The notes under the pieces were generated by a model that worked only from the letters and a program-made list of their open reading frames with translations, did not search any database and was not told where the DNA came from. 64,000 nucleotides of DNA from NCBI RefSeq assembly GCF_004216555.1, contig NZ_SGWQ01000003.1:296146-360145 (forward strand), in the 5' to 3' direction. Shown here in pieces: positions 18,009 through 27,164 of the stretch (the stretch's first letter is position 1; the number at the start of each line of letters is the position of its first letter). The position numbers and the translations under genes were made by a program. This stretch comes from Herbihabitans rhizosphaerae (GTDB taxonomy: Bacteria; Actinomycetota; Actinomycetes; Mycobacteriales; Pseudonocardiaceae).

Positions 18009-19121
18009 TCACTCCCGGTGGATCGCCGCGAACGGCTGATTGTTGCCCGTGCCGCCGGTGGAGCCGACGCCGACCAGGGCACCGCCGTCGATCGCGGTGC
18101 CGGCGACCACCGTGGCACCCTCGGGCGCGTCGACAACCTGCCACTCCGAGCCGTCGTAGCGCAGCGGACGATCAGCGCCGAATGCCCACACCTTGTCGCC
18201 GGCGGACACGAGGTCCTTGATCCGGCCAGTGTCGACCGGCAGCCTCACCGCCGTCCACTGCTTGCCGTCCCAGTGGAACATGATCGGCTTGCCCGGCTGG
18301 GTCGGCTGGTTGACTGGGTACATACTCCCCGCGACCCACACGTCGTTCGGCGCGGTCGCGTGCACGTCCACGAGCGTCAACTGCCAGTCGGGCGCACCGT
18401 CCACCACCGGCATCGGGACCGGCGTCCACGCCTTGCCGTCCCAGTGGAACGCCAGCGGCGTACCGGGTCCGTGGCCGTACTCGCCGGCCACGCCGATCGC
18501 CCACATGTCGTCCGGCGCGACACCGCCGGCACTGGACAGCGTCCAGTGCCCGGGCGGGCCGGGCGGTCCCGCCTCAACCCACTTCGTGCCGACCCACCGC
18601 TGGGCCGTGCCGCGCGTGTTGGATTGTGAGTTGCCGGCCCCGGAGACACTGCTGACCAGCCACACGTCGCTCCCGGCCACGCCGAGCCTGGCTCCGTAAT
18701 GGAAGTGATTCGGCGGCGTCGGCGCCAGCGGCACCTCGGTCCACGCCCTGCCGTCCCAGTGCATCGACGTGCTGATGCCGTACTTCCCCGCCACGCCGGT
18801 CACCCACGCGTCGTCGCGCGACAGCACGACCGACGACACCGGCTGGCCGATCGGGGGCGTCGGCACCTCCGCCCAGCCGTCCTTCCCGCGCAGGAACGCC
18901 TGCGTGCGCATCGTGGTGCTGTGCGTCACGCCCAACCCGAACGCCCAGGTCGTACCGTCGCCGGACGCCGCGGTGTGGAGCACCGACGACTCGTCCGGCT
19001 TCGTCGGGACGGGCTCCGGTGTCCACCCGGCCTGCGCGTTCGCGGACCCCGATGTCACCGCGAGCCCCACCGCCGCGGCGGCCACGATTCCGGCCACGGC
19101 CGCGCGTACGACCACCTTCAT
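18009..19121 (-). CDS. secreted beta-propeller protein, paralogue B
   Basis: 370 aa, closely similar over its whole length to paralogue A. It has a Sec signal peptide (AAVAGIVAAAAVGLAVTSGS, cleavage near ANA-QA). About six W-D-G-K-x-W / D-x-W repeats follow, for example HWDGRAWTEVPLAP, HWDGKAWTPVPMPV and NDVWVAGSM. A GGAGGATT ribosome-binding site precedes the ATG. A duplicated leader lies upstream. The two proteins differ most in loop residues between blades, consistent with paired or diverged ligand recognition, but this is inference. It is divergent from the ABC/two-component operon. Confidence 0.75.
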   Translation of the reverse strand: MKVVVRAAVAGIVAAAAVGLAVTSGSANAQAGWTPEPVPTKPDESSVLHTAASGDGTTWAFGLGVTHSTTMRTQAFLRGKDGWAEVPTPPIGQPVSSVVLSRDDAWVTGVAGKYGISTSMHWDGRAWTEVPLAPTPPNHFHYGARLGVAGSDVWLVSSVSGAGNSQSNTRGTAQRWVGTKWVEAGPPGPPGHWTLSSAGGVAPDDMWAIGVAGEYGHGPGTPLAFHWDGKAWTPVPMPVVDGAPDWQLTLVDVHATAPNDVWVAGSMYPVNQPTQPGKPIMFHWDGKQWTAVRLPVDTGRIKDLVSAGDKVWAFGADRPLRYDGSEWQVVDAPEGATVVAGTAIDGGALVGVGSTGGTGNNQPFAAIHRE

Positions 19122-19135
19122 CCAGAATCCTCCTT

Positions 19136-19186
19136 GATCAACGCCTGTAATTGGTCAACGCACCAGTACCCGATTCGGTTGCTTCC
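19136..19186 (-). promoter_or_regulatory. conserved leader of propeller gene B
   Basis: Second copy of the leader described for paralogue A: GATCAACGCCTGTA, GTCAACGCACC and GGTTGCTTCC blocks at the same spacing to the ribosome-binding site. Conservation of this non-coding segment beyond the coding duplication suggests shared regulation. Confidence 0.55.
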
Positions 19187-19282
19187 CACCAGAGAACGTG
19201 CGACTGTCCGTCGTTCGGTTGACAGCCGGATTCAGTCCGCCGGACGTCCCGGCGCACACCCCGCGCGTCGCACGATCAGCTC

Positions 19283-20122
19283 ATGACACCGACGATCAGC
19301 GTCCGCGGCCTGCGCAAGAGCTACCGCGACGTGCACGCCGTGGACGGCGTGAACCTGACCATCGACCAAGGCGAGGTGTTCGCGCTGCTCGGGCCGAACG
19401 GCGCGGGCAAGACGACCACCGTGGAAATCCTCGAAGGCCACCGCCGGCGCGACGCCGGTGAGGTCGCCGTGCTCGGCGACGACCCGGGCACGGCGGGCCG
19501 CGTGTGGCGCTCCCGGATCGGCATCGTGCTGCAGACCGCGACCGACGCGGCCGAGCTCACCGTCGCCGAGACCGTGCGGCACTTCGCCACGTACTACCCG
19601 AATCCGTCCAATGTGGACGATGTGATCGACGCGTGCGGGCTGACCGAGAAGGCCGGCTCGCGCATCAGGAGCCTGTCCGGCGGTCAGCGGCGCCGGCTGG
19701 ACGTGGCGCTCGGCATCGTGGGCAATCCGGAGCTGGTGTTCCTGGACGAGCCGACCACCGGCTTCGACCCCGAGGCGCGCCGGCAGTTCTGGGCCCTGGT
19801 GGAGAAACTCGCCGCGGACGGCACCACGATCCTGCTCACCACGCACTACCTCGACGAGGCCGAGGCGCTTGCCGGCCGGCTCGCGGTGATCGCGCGCGGG
19901 CGGATCGTCGCCGAGGGCAAGCCGAGCACGCTCGGCGGCCGGGCCAGCGCCGACGCGGTCGTGTCCTGGACCGACGAGACCGGCCCGCACGAGGTCGACA
20001 CCGCCGACCCGCAGCGCGTGATCGCCGACCTGTCCGCGCGCGGCGTGGTCATGTCCGGTCTGCGGGTCAGTCGGCCCACCCTCGAAGAGATCTACCTCGA
20101 CCTGATCGGAGACGCGGCGTGA
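19283..20122 (+). CDS. ABC transporter ATP-binding protein
   Basis: 279 aa ATPase of an ABC-2-type exporter. Walker A is GPNGAGKTTT (~36-45), the signature is LSGGQRRRLDVALG (~128-141), Walker B is LVFLDEPTTGFDP (~148-160) and the switch His is in TTHYLDEAEAL. The C-terminal ~65 residues form the accessory domain common in drug-exporter ATPases. It is the first gene of a four-gene operon in which each junction is a GTGA overlap: ATPase, permease, histidine kinase, response regulator. This layout resembles exporters with their own two-component system, as in antibiotic or lipid export and self-resistance. Confidence 0.93.
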   Translation: MTPTISVRGLRKSYRDVHAVDGVNLTIDQGEVFALLGPNGAGKTTTVEILEGHRRRDAGEVAVLGDDPGTAGRVWRSRIGIVLQTATDAAELTVAETVRHFATYYPNPSNVDDVIDACGLTEKAGSRIRSLSGGQRRRLDVALGIVGNPELVFLDEPTTGFDPEARRQFWALVEKLAADGTTILLTTHYLDEAEALAGRLAVIARGRIVAEGKPSTLGGRASADAVVSWTDETGPHEVDTADPQRVIADLSARGVVMSGLRVSRPTLEEIYLDLIGDAA

Positions 20123-20955
20123 CCACCGTCCACATGCGACAGACAAGCGGCGCGCTGCCGTCCGTACTCGGCGTCGGGCTCGCCAGGGGCGTCATCGAAC
20201 TGAAACAGTTCGCGCGCGAGAAGGAAGCGGTGATCTTTACCTTCACCTTCCCCGCGCTGCTGCTGGTCCTGCTCGGCTCGATCTTCTCCGACGCCTACGG
20301 CAACACCGGCGTCACCGCGAGCCAGGTGTTCGCCGCGAGCATGATCGCCTACGGGATCATGAACACCACGTTCGTCACCATGGGCACGGGCATCGCGACC
20401 GACCGCGAGGACGGCACGCTCAAGCGGCTGCACGGCGCACCGGTCTCCGCGACCTCGTACTTCGTCGGCAAAATCGTGCTGATCACCGTCGTGACGGTCG
20501 CCGAGATCGTGTTGATGCTCGCCGTCGGCATGCTGGTGTTCGACATGCCGCTGCCGTCGACCGGCGAGCGGTGGCTGACCTTCGCCTGGCTGCTGGTGCT
20601 GTCCGTCGTGTCCTGCACGCTGCTCGGCATCGCGGTGAGCGCGATGGTGAAGTCGGTGCGCAGCGCCGGCGCGGTGACCACCGTGCCGGTCGTGGTCCTC
20701 TCCTTCCTGTCCGGCGTGTTCATGCAGCCCATCAACGAACTGCCAGACTGGATGTTGAAGGTCTCCTCGGCGTTCCCGGTGAAGTGGATCGGACAGGGCT
20801 TCCGTTCGGTGTTCCTGCCGGACAGCATGACCAGGTGGGAGGCGGCCGCGGCATGGGAACCGGGCATGACGGCGCTCGTGATCGGCGCGTGGTGCGTGAT
20901 CGGATTGATGCTGTGCCTGCTGACGTTCAGGTGGACCAACCGGCGCGACGGGTGA
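20119..20955 (+). CDS. ABC-2-type permease
   Basis: 278 aa, GTG start overlapping the ATPase stop. Six transmembrane helices are evident. The first follows EKEAVIFTFTFPALLLVLLG, and the fifth region holds SFLSGVFMQPINELPDWM, the ABC-2 signature area. A cytosolic segment DREDGTLKRLHGAPVSATSY matches the coupling loop of these permeases. It partners the preceding ATPase to form an exporter. The GTG of the histidine kinase overlaps its stop. Confidence 0.92.
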   Translation: MTTVHMRQTSGALPSVLGVGLARGVIELKQFAREKEAVIFTFTFPALLLVLLGSIFSDAYGNTGVTASQVFAASMIAYGIMNTTFVTMGTGIATDREDGTLKRLHGAPVSATSYFVGKIVLITVVTVAEIVLMLAVGMLVFDMPLPSTGERWLTFAWLLVLSVVSCTLLGIAVSAMVKSVRSAGAVTTVPVVVLSFLSGVFMQPINELPDWMLKVSSAFPVKWIGQGFRSVFLPDSMTRWEAAAAWEPGMTALVIGAWCVIGLMLCLLTFRWTNRRDG

Positions 20956-22121
20956 CCTCGTCCGACACCGGCAGCAACCCGTCGTTCTGGCTGTGGGACC
21001 TGTACTTCGCGGCCGGGCTCACGTTCGCGATCGGCCTGAACTTCGCGGTCGACGGCGACACGACGACCCTCGAGCGCCTCGGCACCGCCGGGGCGCTCGT
21101 CGGTCTGTGCGCCTGGTACGCCGTGTTCGGGCGGCGGCTGGTGCTCGCCGACGACCAGGGGCCGAAGGCTGTGGTGTTCCTGGCCGGGGTGCTGCTGCTG
21201 TTCGGCGTGTCGGTGGCGTTCCAGCCGAGGATGACCGTCGGGTTGTTCGCCGTGTTCCCGATGATCTTCATGAGCGTGCCGCTGCGGGTCGCGCTGCCCG
21301 CCGTGGTGGTCGCCGGGCTGACACCCACGGTCATGGTGGTGATCCGCGAAGGCAGCGCCTGGGAGACCATCCAGGGATCGCTGGTCACCGGCGTGTTCGC
21401 GATGGTGTTCTCGGTCATGATCGGCACCTGGATCATCCGGATCGCCGAGCAGAGCGAGGACCGCGCGGAGCTGATCCAGGAGCTGGAGGCGAGCCGGGAG
21501 GAGGTCGCCCGGCTGTCGCACGAGACGGGCACCGCGGCCGAACGCGCGCGCCTGGCCAGGGAGATCCACGACACCCTGGCGCAGGGGTTCACCAGCATCG
21601 TCGCGCTCACCCAGGCGGTGGAGTCGGAGCTGGACACCGATCCGGCGGCGGCCCGCCGGCACCTGGACCTGGTCAACCGGACCGCGCGGGAGAACCTGGC
21701 CGAGGCGCGCGCGATGGTCGCCGCGCTCACCCCGTCGGAGCTGGCCGACTCGCTGGCCGACGCGGTCCGCAGGCGGGCCACGCGGCTGGGCGAGCAGACC
21801 GGCGTGACCGTGCGCCAGCGGATCGAGGCACTGCCGCCGCTGCCGACCGCCGCCGAGGTGGTGGTGCTGCGCGCGGCCCAGGAGGCGCTGTCGAACGTGG
21901 CCAAGCACGCCCGCGCGTCCACTGTGGACGTCGTACTCTCCGGCGGTGCCAAGGGAGTCCGGCTCGCCGTGGCCGACGACGGAGTCGGCTTCGATCCGTC
22001 CACAGTGGACAACGGGTACGGGCTGCGCGGCATGCGGGCGCGGGCCGAGCAGGTCGGCGGCACCGTGACGGTCCACAGTGGACAGAAGGGCACGACGGTG
22101 GAACTGGTGGTGCCATTGTGA
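20952..22121 (+). CDS. sensor histidine kinase (DesK/LiaS type)
   Basis: 389 aa from a GTG overlapping the permease stop. The N-terminal ~155 residues hold about five or six transmembrane helices with almost no external domain, typical of kinases that sense membrane state or their partner ABC transporter. A coiled linker leads to the HisKA_3 box RLAREIHDTLAQGF (phospho-His at ~202). The HATPase domain follows, with AAQEALSNVAKHA and DDGVGFDPS and ending GLRGMRARAEQVGG. Three exact GTCCACWGTGGAC palindromes lie in its last 210 bases. It works with the response regulator encoded next. Confidence 0.93.
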   Translation: MTSSDTGSNPSFWLWDLYFAAGLTFAIGLNFAVDGDTTTLERLGTAGALVGLCAWYAVFGRRLVLADDQGPKAVVFLAGVLLLFGVSVAFQPRMTVGLFAVFPMIFMSVPLRVALPAVVVAGLTPTVMVVIREGSAWETIQGSLVTGVFAMVFSVMIGTWIIRIAEQSEDRAELIQELEASREEVARLSHETGTAAERARLAREIHDTLAQGFTSIVALTQAVESELDTDPAAARRHLDLVNRTARENLAEARAMVAALTPSELADSLADAVRRRATRLGEQTGVTVRQRIEALPPLPTAAEVVVLRAAQEALSNVAKHARASTVDVVLSGGAKGVRLAVADDGVGFDPSTVDNGYGLRGMRARAEQVGGTVTVHSGQKGTTVELVVPL

Positions 22122-22741
22122 TCAGTGTGATGCTGGTGGACGACCACCCCGTGGTGCGCGAAGGTCTGCGCGGCATGCTCGAGGCGGAGCCCGATCTCAC
22201 CGTGGTCGCCGAGGCCGGGTCCGGCGACGAGGCGATCGCGGTGGCGGCGGTCGCGAAGCCGGACGTGATCCTGATGGACCTGCGCATGCCCGGCGTGGAC
22301 GGCGTCGGCGCGACCGAGCGGATCCTGGCGACCGGCTCGGCGGCCAAGATCGTCGTACTCACCACGTACGAGACCGACGCCGACATCCTGCGCGCGGTCG
22401 AGGCGGGTGCCGCCGGCTACCTGCTCAAGGACGCCTCCCGCGCCGACCTCGCCGGCGCGGTGCGGGCGGCCGCGCGCGGCGAGACCGTGCTCGCCCCCTC
22501 GGTCGCCGGCCGGCTGGTCAGACAGGTGCGGAACCCAAGCGCGCCAACGCTTTCCGGCCGGGAGACCGAGGTGCTCGCGCTGGTCGCGACTGGCCTCACC
22601 AACGCCGACATCGGCCGCGCGCTGCACATCAGCGAGGCGACCGTGAAGACGCACCTGCTGCGCGTGTTCGGCAAACTCGACGTGTCCGACCGAACCGCCG
22701 CTGTCACCACGGCCATGTCGCTGGGACTCCTCCCCCGGTAG
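22118..22741 (+). CDS. NarL/LuxR-type response regulator
   Basis: 207 aa, GTG start in a 4-base overlap with the kinase. The receiver domain (~1-120) has the acidic pair LVDDH, the phospho-acceptor Asp in VILMDLRMPG (~52) and the Lys in LLKDAS. The C-terminal LuxR helix-turn-helix (~140-205) reads LSGRETEVLALVATGLTNAD and ISEATVKTHLLRVFGKL. It is the last gene of the exporter operon and probably feeds back on it. The next gene starts ten bases downstream and may be co-transcribed. Confidence 0.94.
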   Translation: MISVMLVDDHPVVREGLRGMLEAEPDLTVVAEAGSGDEAIAVAAVAKPDVILMDLRMPGVDGVGATERILATGSAAKIVVLTTYETDADILRAVEAGAAGYLLKDASRADLAGAVRAAARGETVLAPSVAGRLVRQVRNPSAPTLSGRETEVLALVATGLTNADIGRALHISEATVKTHLLRVFGKLDVSDRTAAVTTAMSLGLLPR

Positions 22742-22750
22742 CGTGCTCGC

Positions 22751-23581
22751 ATGGGCAAGCTGGACGGCAAGGTCGCCTTGATCACCGGCGGCGCCAGGGG
22801 GCAGGGACGGTCGCACGCGGTCACGCTGGCCCGCGAGGGTGCGGACATCGTGGCCTGCGATCTCGTGGCGGATTTGGACACAGTGCCGTATTCCCTTGCC
22901 ACGCAAGAAGATCTGGACGAGACCGTGCGGCTGGTCGAGGCGCACGGGCGACACTGCCTCGGAGTGCGCGCGGACGTCCGAGAACTCGCCGACATGGAGT
23001 CCGTGGTCGCGCAGGCGATCGACAAGTTCGAGCGGGTGGACATCGCGCTGGCCAATGCCGGCGTCTCGTCCAGCTCGGCGATCGCGGACATGAGCGAACC
23101 GCAGTGGCGCGAGGTGATCGAGGTGAACCTCACCGGCGTGTTCACCACGTTCCGCGCGGTCGTGCCGCACATGATCGCCAACAGCTTCGGCCGGATCGTG
23201 GCCACCTCGTCGATCATCGCCAGGATGGGCGGCACCAACAGCGGCCACTACACGGCGTCCAAGTGGGGCGTGATCGGGCTGGTGAAGTCGCTCGCGCTGG
23301 AGGTGATGGAGCACGGCATCACGGTCAACGCGGTGCTGCCCGGCGGTGTGGACACCGATTTCATCCACAACAAGGCCGTGTACAAGGTGCTCCGGCCCGA
23401 CCTGGAGGACCCGACAAGGGAGGACGTGCTGCCGATGTTCGACAGCGGGCCGACTCCCGGGCTGATGGACCCGAGCGAGGTCTCCGAGGCGATCCTGTTC
23501 CTGGTCACCGAGTCCGGCCGGCACATGACCGGCGAGGCGATCAGCCTGTCCGGCGGGATGAGCGCGAGCAACGCCACTTAG
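22751..23581 (+). CDS. SDR-family oxidoreductase, mycofactocin-coupled type
   Basis: 276 aa short-chain dehydrogenase. The nucleotide motif is TGGARGQGRSHA (~13-24), and the catalytic triad lies in TSSIIARMGGTNSGHYTASK (Ser, Tyr, Lys). A feature of the mycofactocin-coupled subfamily is an enlarged insert after beta-2: CDLVADLDTVPYSLATQEDL. Members hold NAD(H) tightly and use mycofactocin as the exchangeable cofactor. No mycofactocin biosynthesis gene is in this window. The ATG at 22751 is ten bases after the response-regulator stop. Substrate unknown. Confidence 0.85.
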   Translation: MGKLDGKVALITGGARGQGRSHAVTLAREGADIVACDLVADLDTVPYSLATQEDLDETVRLVEAHGRHCLGVRADVRELADMESVVAQAIDKFERVDIALANAGVSSSSAIADMSEPQWREVIEVNLTGVFTTFRAVVPHMIANSFGRIVATSSIIARMGGTNSGHYTASKWGVIGLVKSLALEVMEHGITVNAVLPGGVDTDFIHNKAVYKVLRPDLEDPTREDVLPMFDSGPTPGLMDPSEVSEAILFLVTESGRHMTGEAISLSGGMSASNAT

Positions 23582-23611
23582 TGGGTGTCGGGTCTGTTTA
23601 GAGTGTGGCGC

Positions 23612-24961
23612 ATGCTTGCCACGACCGAGTTCGCACTTCTCCGCAAGATCGCCGAGGAACAGGCCGCCGCTCGGGCGCCGTCGCTGGTCGCCGCCATCAC
23701 CAGAGGCGACGGTATCGCCTGGTGGGGCGGGCGCGGCGAGGTGGACGGCGCGCCGCCGACGGTCGACACCCAGTACCGGATCGGCTCGATCACCAAGACG
23801 TTCGTCGCCGTGCTGGTGATGCGGCTGCGCGACGAGGGCAAGCTCGACGTGACCGATCCGCTGGACAAGCACGTACCCGGTACCGCGCTCGGCGACCTCA
23901 CCATCGCGCAGCTGCTGTCGCACACCGGCGGGCTCACCTCCGAGTCGCCCGGCGACTGGTGGGAGCGCGCGGCCGGCGGCGACTGGGCCACGCTCGAGTC
24001 CACTTTGGACGATCGGAGCCGGGTACTGCGCGCCGGCAAGCAGTTGCACTACTCCAACCCCGGCTTCGCCGTGCTCGGCGAGGTGGTCGCACGGCTGCGT
24101 GGGCGCGCCTGGGACGAGGTGCTCGACGAGGAGATCCTGGCGCCGCTCGGCATGTCGCGCACCACGCGCGGACCGGTGGCTCCGCACGCGCTGGGCTGGG
24201 CCGTGCACCCGTACGCGGACGTGCTGCTGCCCGAGCCGACGCCGGACAACGGGGCGATGGCGCCGGCGGGCACGCTCTGGTCGACGGTGACCGACCTGGG
24301 GCGCTGGGCGCGGTTCCTGGCCGGCGACACCGGCGACGTGCTGCACCCGGACACGCTCACCGAGATGGCCACGCCCATCACGGTCGACGAGGGTGACGTG
24401 TGGCGGATCGGCTGGGGTCTGGGGCTGCAACTGTTCCGGGAGAACGGCCGGCGGCTGATCGGCCATGGCGGATCGATGCCAGGGTTCCTGGCCACCGTGG
24501 CGGTCGACCCGCGCTCCGGCACCGGCGTGCTGACCATGGCGAACAGCACCTCCGGCGTGCGGATCGCCGGGCTGAGCGTCGAACTGCTGTCGCTGGTGGA
24601 CGACTACGAGCCGGTGCTGCCGACCGAGTGGCGGCCGAGGTCCGATGTGGACCCGGCGCTGCTTTCCCTTACCGGCCAGTGGTTCTGGGGTCCGACGGCG
24701 TTCCTGCTGCGGGCGCTCGGCGACGGCTGGCTGGACCTCGCGCCGGCCGACGGGAAGGGGCGCGCGTCCCGGTTCCGCCCGACCGGTGTGGACACCTGGG
24801 TCGGGCTGGACGGCTACTTCGCGGGCGAGACGCTGACCCTGCACCGGGACACCACCGGCACCGCCACCCACCTCGATCTGGCCACCTTCATCTTCAGCCG
24901 CACGCCGTACGACCCGGCGGCACCGATCCCGGGTGGCGTCGACCCCTCCGGCTGGCGCTGA
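23612..24961 (+). CDS. serine hydrolase, beta-lactamase/esterase family (class C fold)
   Basis: 449 aa from the ATG at 23612; a GTG at 23585 is an in-frame alternative. It shows the three motifs of penicillin-binding-protein-like hydrolases: S-x-x-K in GSITKTF (~68), Y-x-N in HYSNPGFAVLGE (~150) and H-G-G in GHGGSMPGFLA (~290). There is no signal peptide, so it probably acts in the cytosol as an esterase or peptidase rather than as a secreted beta-lactamase. A C-terminal ~100-residue beta-rich extension follows. The gene is followed by a large REP-like hairpin. Confidence 0.85.
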   Translation: MLATTEFALLRKIAEEQAAARAPSLVAAITRGDGIAWWGGRGEVDGAPPTVDTQYRIGSITKTFVAVLVMRLRDEGKLDVTDPLDKHVPGTALGDLTIAQLLSHTGGLTSESPGDWWERAAGGDWATLESTLDDRSRVLRAGKQLHYSNPGFAVLGEVVARLRGRAWDEVLDEEILAPLGMSRTTRGPVAPHALGWAVHPYADVLLPEPTPDNGAMAPAGTLWSTVTDLGRWARFLAGDTGDVLHPDTLTEMATPITVDEGDVWRIGWGLGLQLFRENGRRLIGHGGSMPGFLATVAVDPRSGTGVLTMANSTSGVRIAGLSVELLSLVDDYEPVLPTEWRPRSDVDPALLSLTGQWFWGPTAFLLRALGDGWLDLAPADGKGRASRFRPTGVDTWVGLDGYFAGETLTLHRDTTGTATHLDLATFIFSRTPYDPAAPIPGGVDPSGWR

Positions 24962-24964
24962 TTC

Positions 24965-25050
24965 GCGAGTCCCGCGCCCCGCACCGGTGAGTCCCGCGCC
25001 CTGCACGATGCACAGCGCGGGACTCACCGTGTCCCAGCGCGGGACTCGCG
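24965..25050. repeat. large REP-like hairpin with AGCGCGGGACTC cores
   Basis: An inverted repeat with arms of roughly 40 bases. The left arm holds GCGAGTCCCGCGC and CCGGTGAGTCCCGCGC. The right arm holds AGCGCGGGACTCACCG and AGCGCGGGACTCGCG. It lies in the 223-base gap between the serine hydrolase and serC and probably also ends transcription. The core is the same as the tandem repeat at 12715-12754. The remaining bases 25051-25184 carry no visible gene and hold the serC promoter. Confidence 0.8.
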
Positions 25051-25163
25051 CATTCACGCGTGACGCTGGCGACCCTGGCGTGCCGGCGCGGGCGGTGGGT
25101 GCGAGACTGGCCGGTGTCCGGCAACGGCGCCGGTCAGCATCGATTAAGCACTGACACACGTGA

Positions 25164-26321
<1,158 letters not shown>

Positions 26322-26482
26322 ACTCGATGGATCTCGTGCCCCGCAACCGCACCTAAGGGGAACGTGACCCAACTCAGCCACGGTGACGTGGTAACCGCAC
26401 CATGTGCTGGAAGGCACCCAAGACTGGGAAATTCCGGGGAGGCGGGTGAGCACGGCCTTCACGGATCAGCCATGCTGTCACC

Positions 26483-27160
26483 GTGCGTGTGCTCGTGGTT
26501 GAGGACGATCGCAGGATGGCCGAGGTGCTGCATCGCGGCCTGTCCGCGGAGGGGTTCGCCGTCGACATCGCCTACGACGGGCCCAACGGGTTGTGGCATG
26601 CCACCGAGCACCCCTACGACGTCGTGGTGCTCGACATCATGCTGCCCGGGATGCACGGCTACGAGGTGTGCCGCCGGCTGCGCGAACGGGAGGTGAGCAC
26701 GCCGGTGCTGATGCTGACCGCGAAGGACGGCGAGTACGACGAGGCCGAGGGCCTGGACACCGGCGCGGACGACTACCTGACCAAGCCGTTCTCCTACGTC
26801 GTGCTGGTGGCCCGGCTGCGCGCGCTGGTGCGCCGGGGCGGCACCGAGCGCGGGCCGGTGTTGCGCATCGACGACCTCACGCTCGATCCGGCCAACGGCA
26901 CCTGCCGCCGGGCCGACACCAGGATCTCGCTCACCGCGAAAGAGCAGTCCGTGCTCGAATACCTCATGCGCAATGCCGGAAAAGTGGTCACGAAACGGGA
27001 GATCGTCGACCACGTGTGGGACATCGCGCGGGATGTGGAGCACAATCTGGTCGAGGTGTACATCGCGAACATTCGCAGAAAGGTCGATCGACCCTTCGGA
27101 AAGAACACGATCACCACGGTGCGCGGCCATGGCTATCTCGTGGTGAACGACGGACGGTGA
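26483..27160 (+). CDS. OmpR-family response regulator
   Basis: 225 aa, GTG start. The receiver has LVVEDDRRMAE (acidic pocket), phospho-Asp in VVVLDIMLPGMHGYEV (~51) and Lys in DDYLTKPFSYVVL (~100). The C-terminal winged helix (~125-222) includes RISLTAKEQSVLEYLMRN and VEVYIANIRRKVDRPF. Four bases separate it from the histidine-kinase gene. It resembles regulators of envelope stress such as MprA/CseB. The preceding 161-base gap (26322-26482) contains no gene and presumably the promoter. Confidence 0.93.
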   Translation: MRVLVVEDDRRMAEVLHRGLSAEGFAVDIAYDGPNGLWHATEHPYDVVVLDIMLPGMHGYEVCRRLREREVSTPVLMLTAKDGEYDEAEGLDTGADDYLTKPFSYVVLVARLRALVRRGGTERGPVLRIDDLTLDPANGTCRRADTRISLTAKEQSVLEYLMRNAGKVVTKREIVDHVWDIARDVEHNLVEVYIANIRRKVDRPFGKNTITTVRGHGYLVVNDGR

Positions 27161-27164
27161 TGCC

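Noticed and set aside
22751-23581. A mycofactocin biosynthesis cluster around the SDR gene
   Set aside because: No mftA-mftF-like protein is encoded in the neighbourhood; only the oxidoreductase subfamily points to the cofactor.
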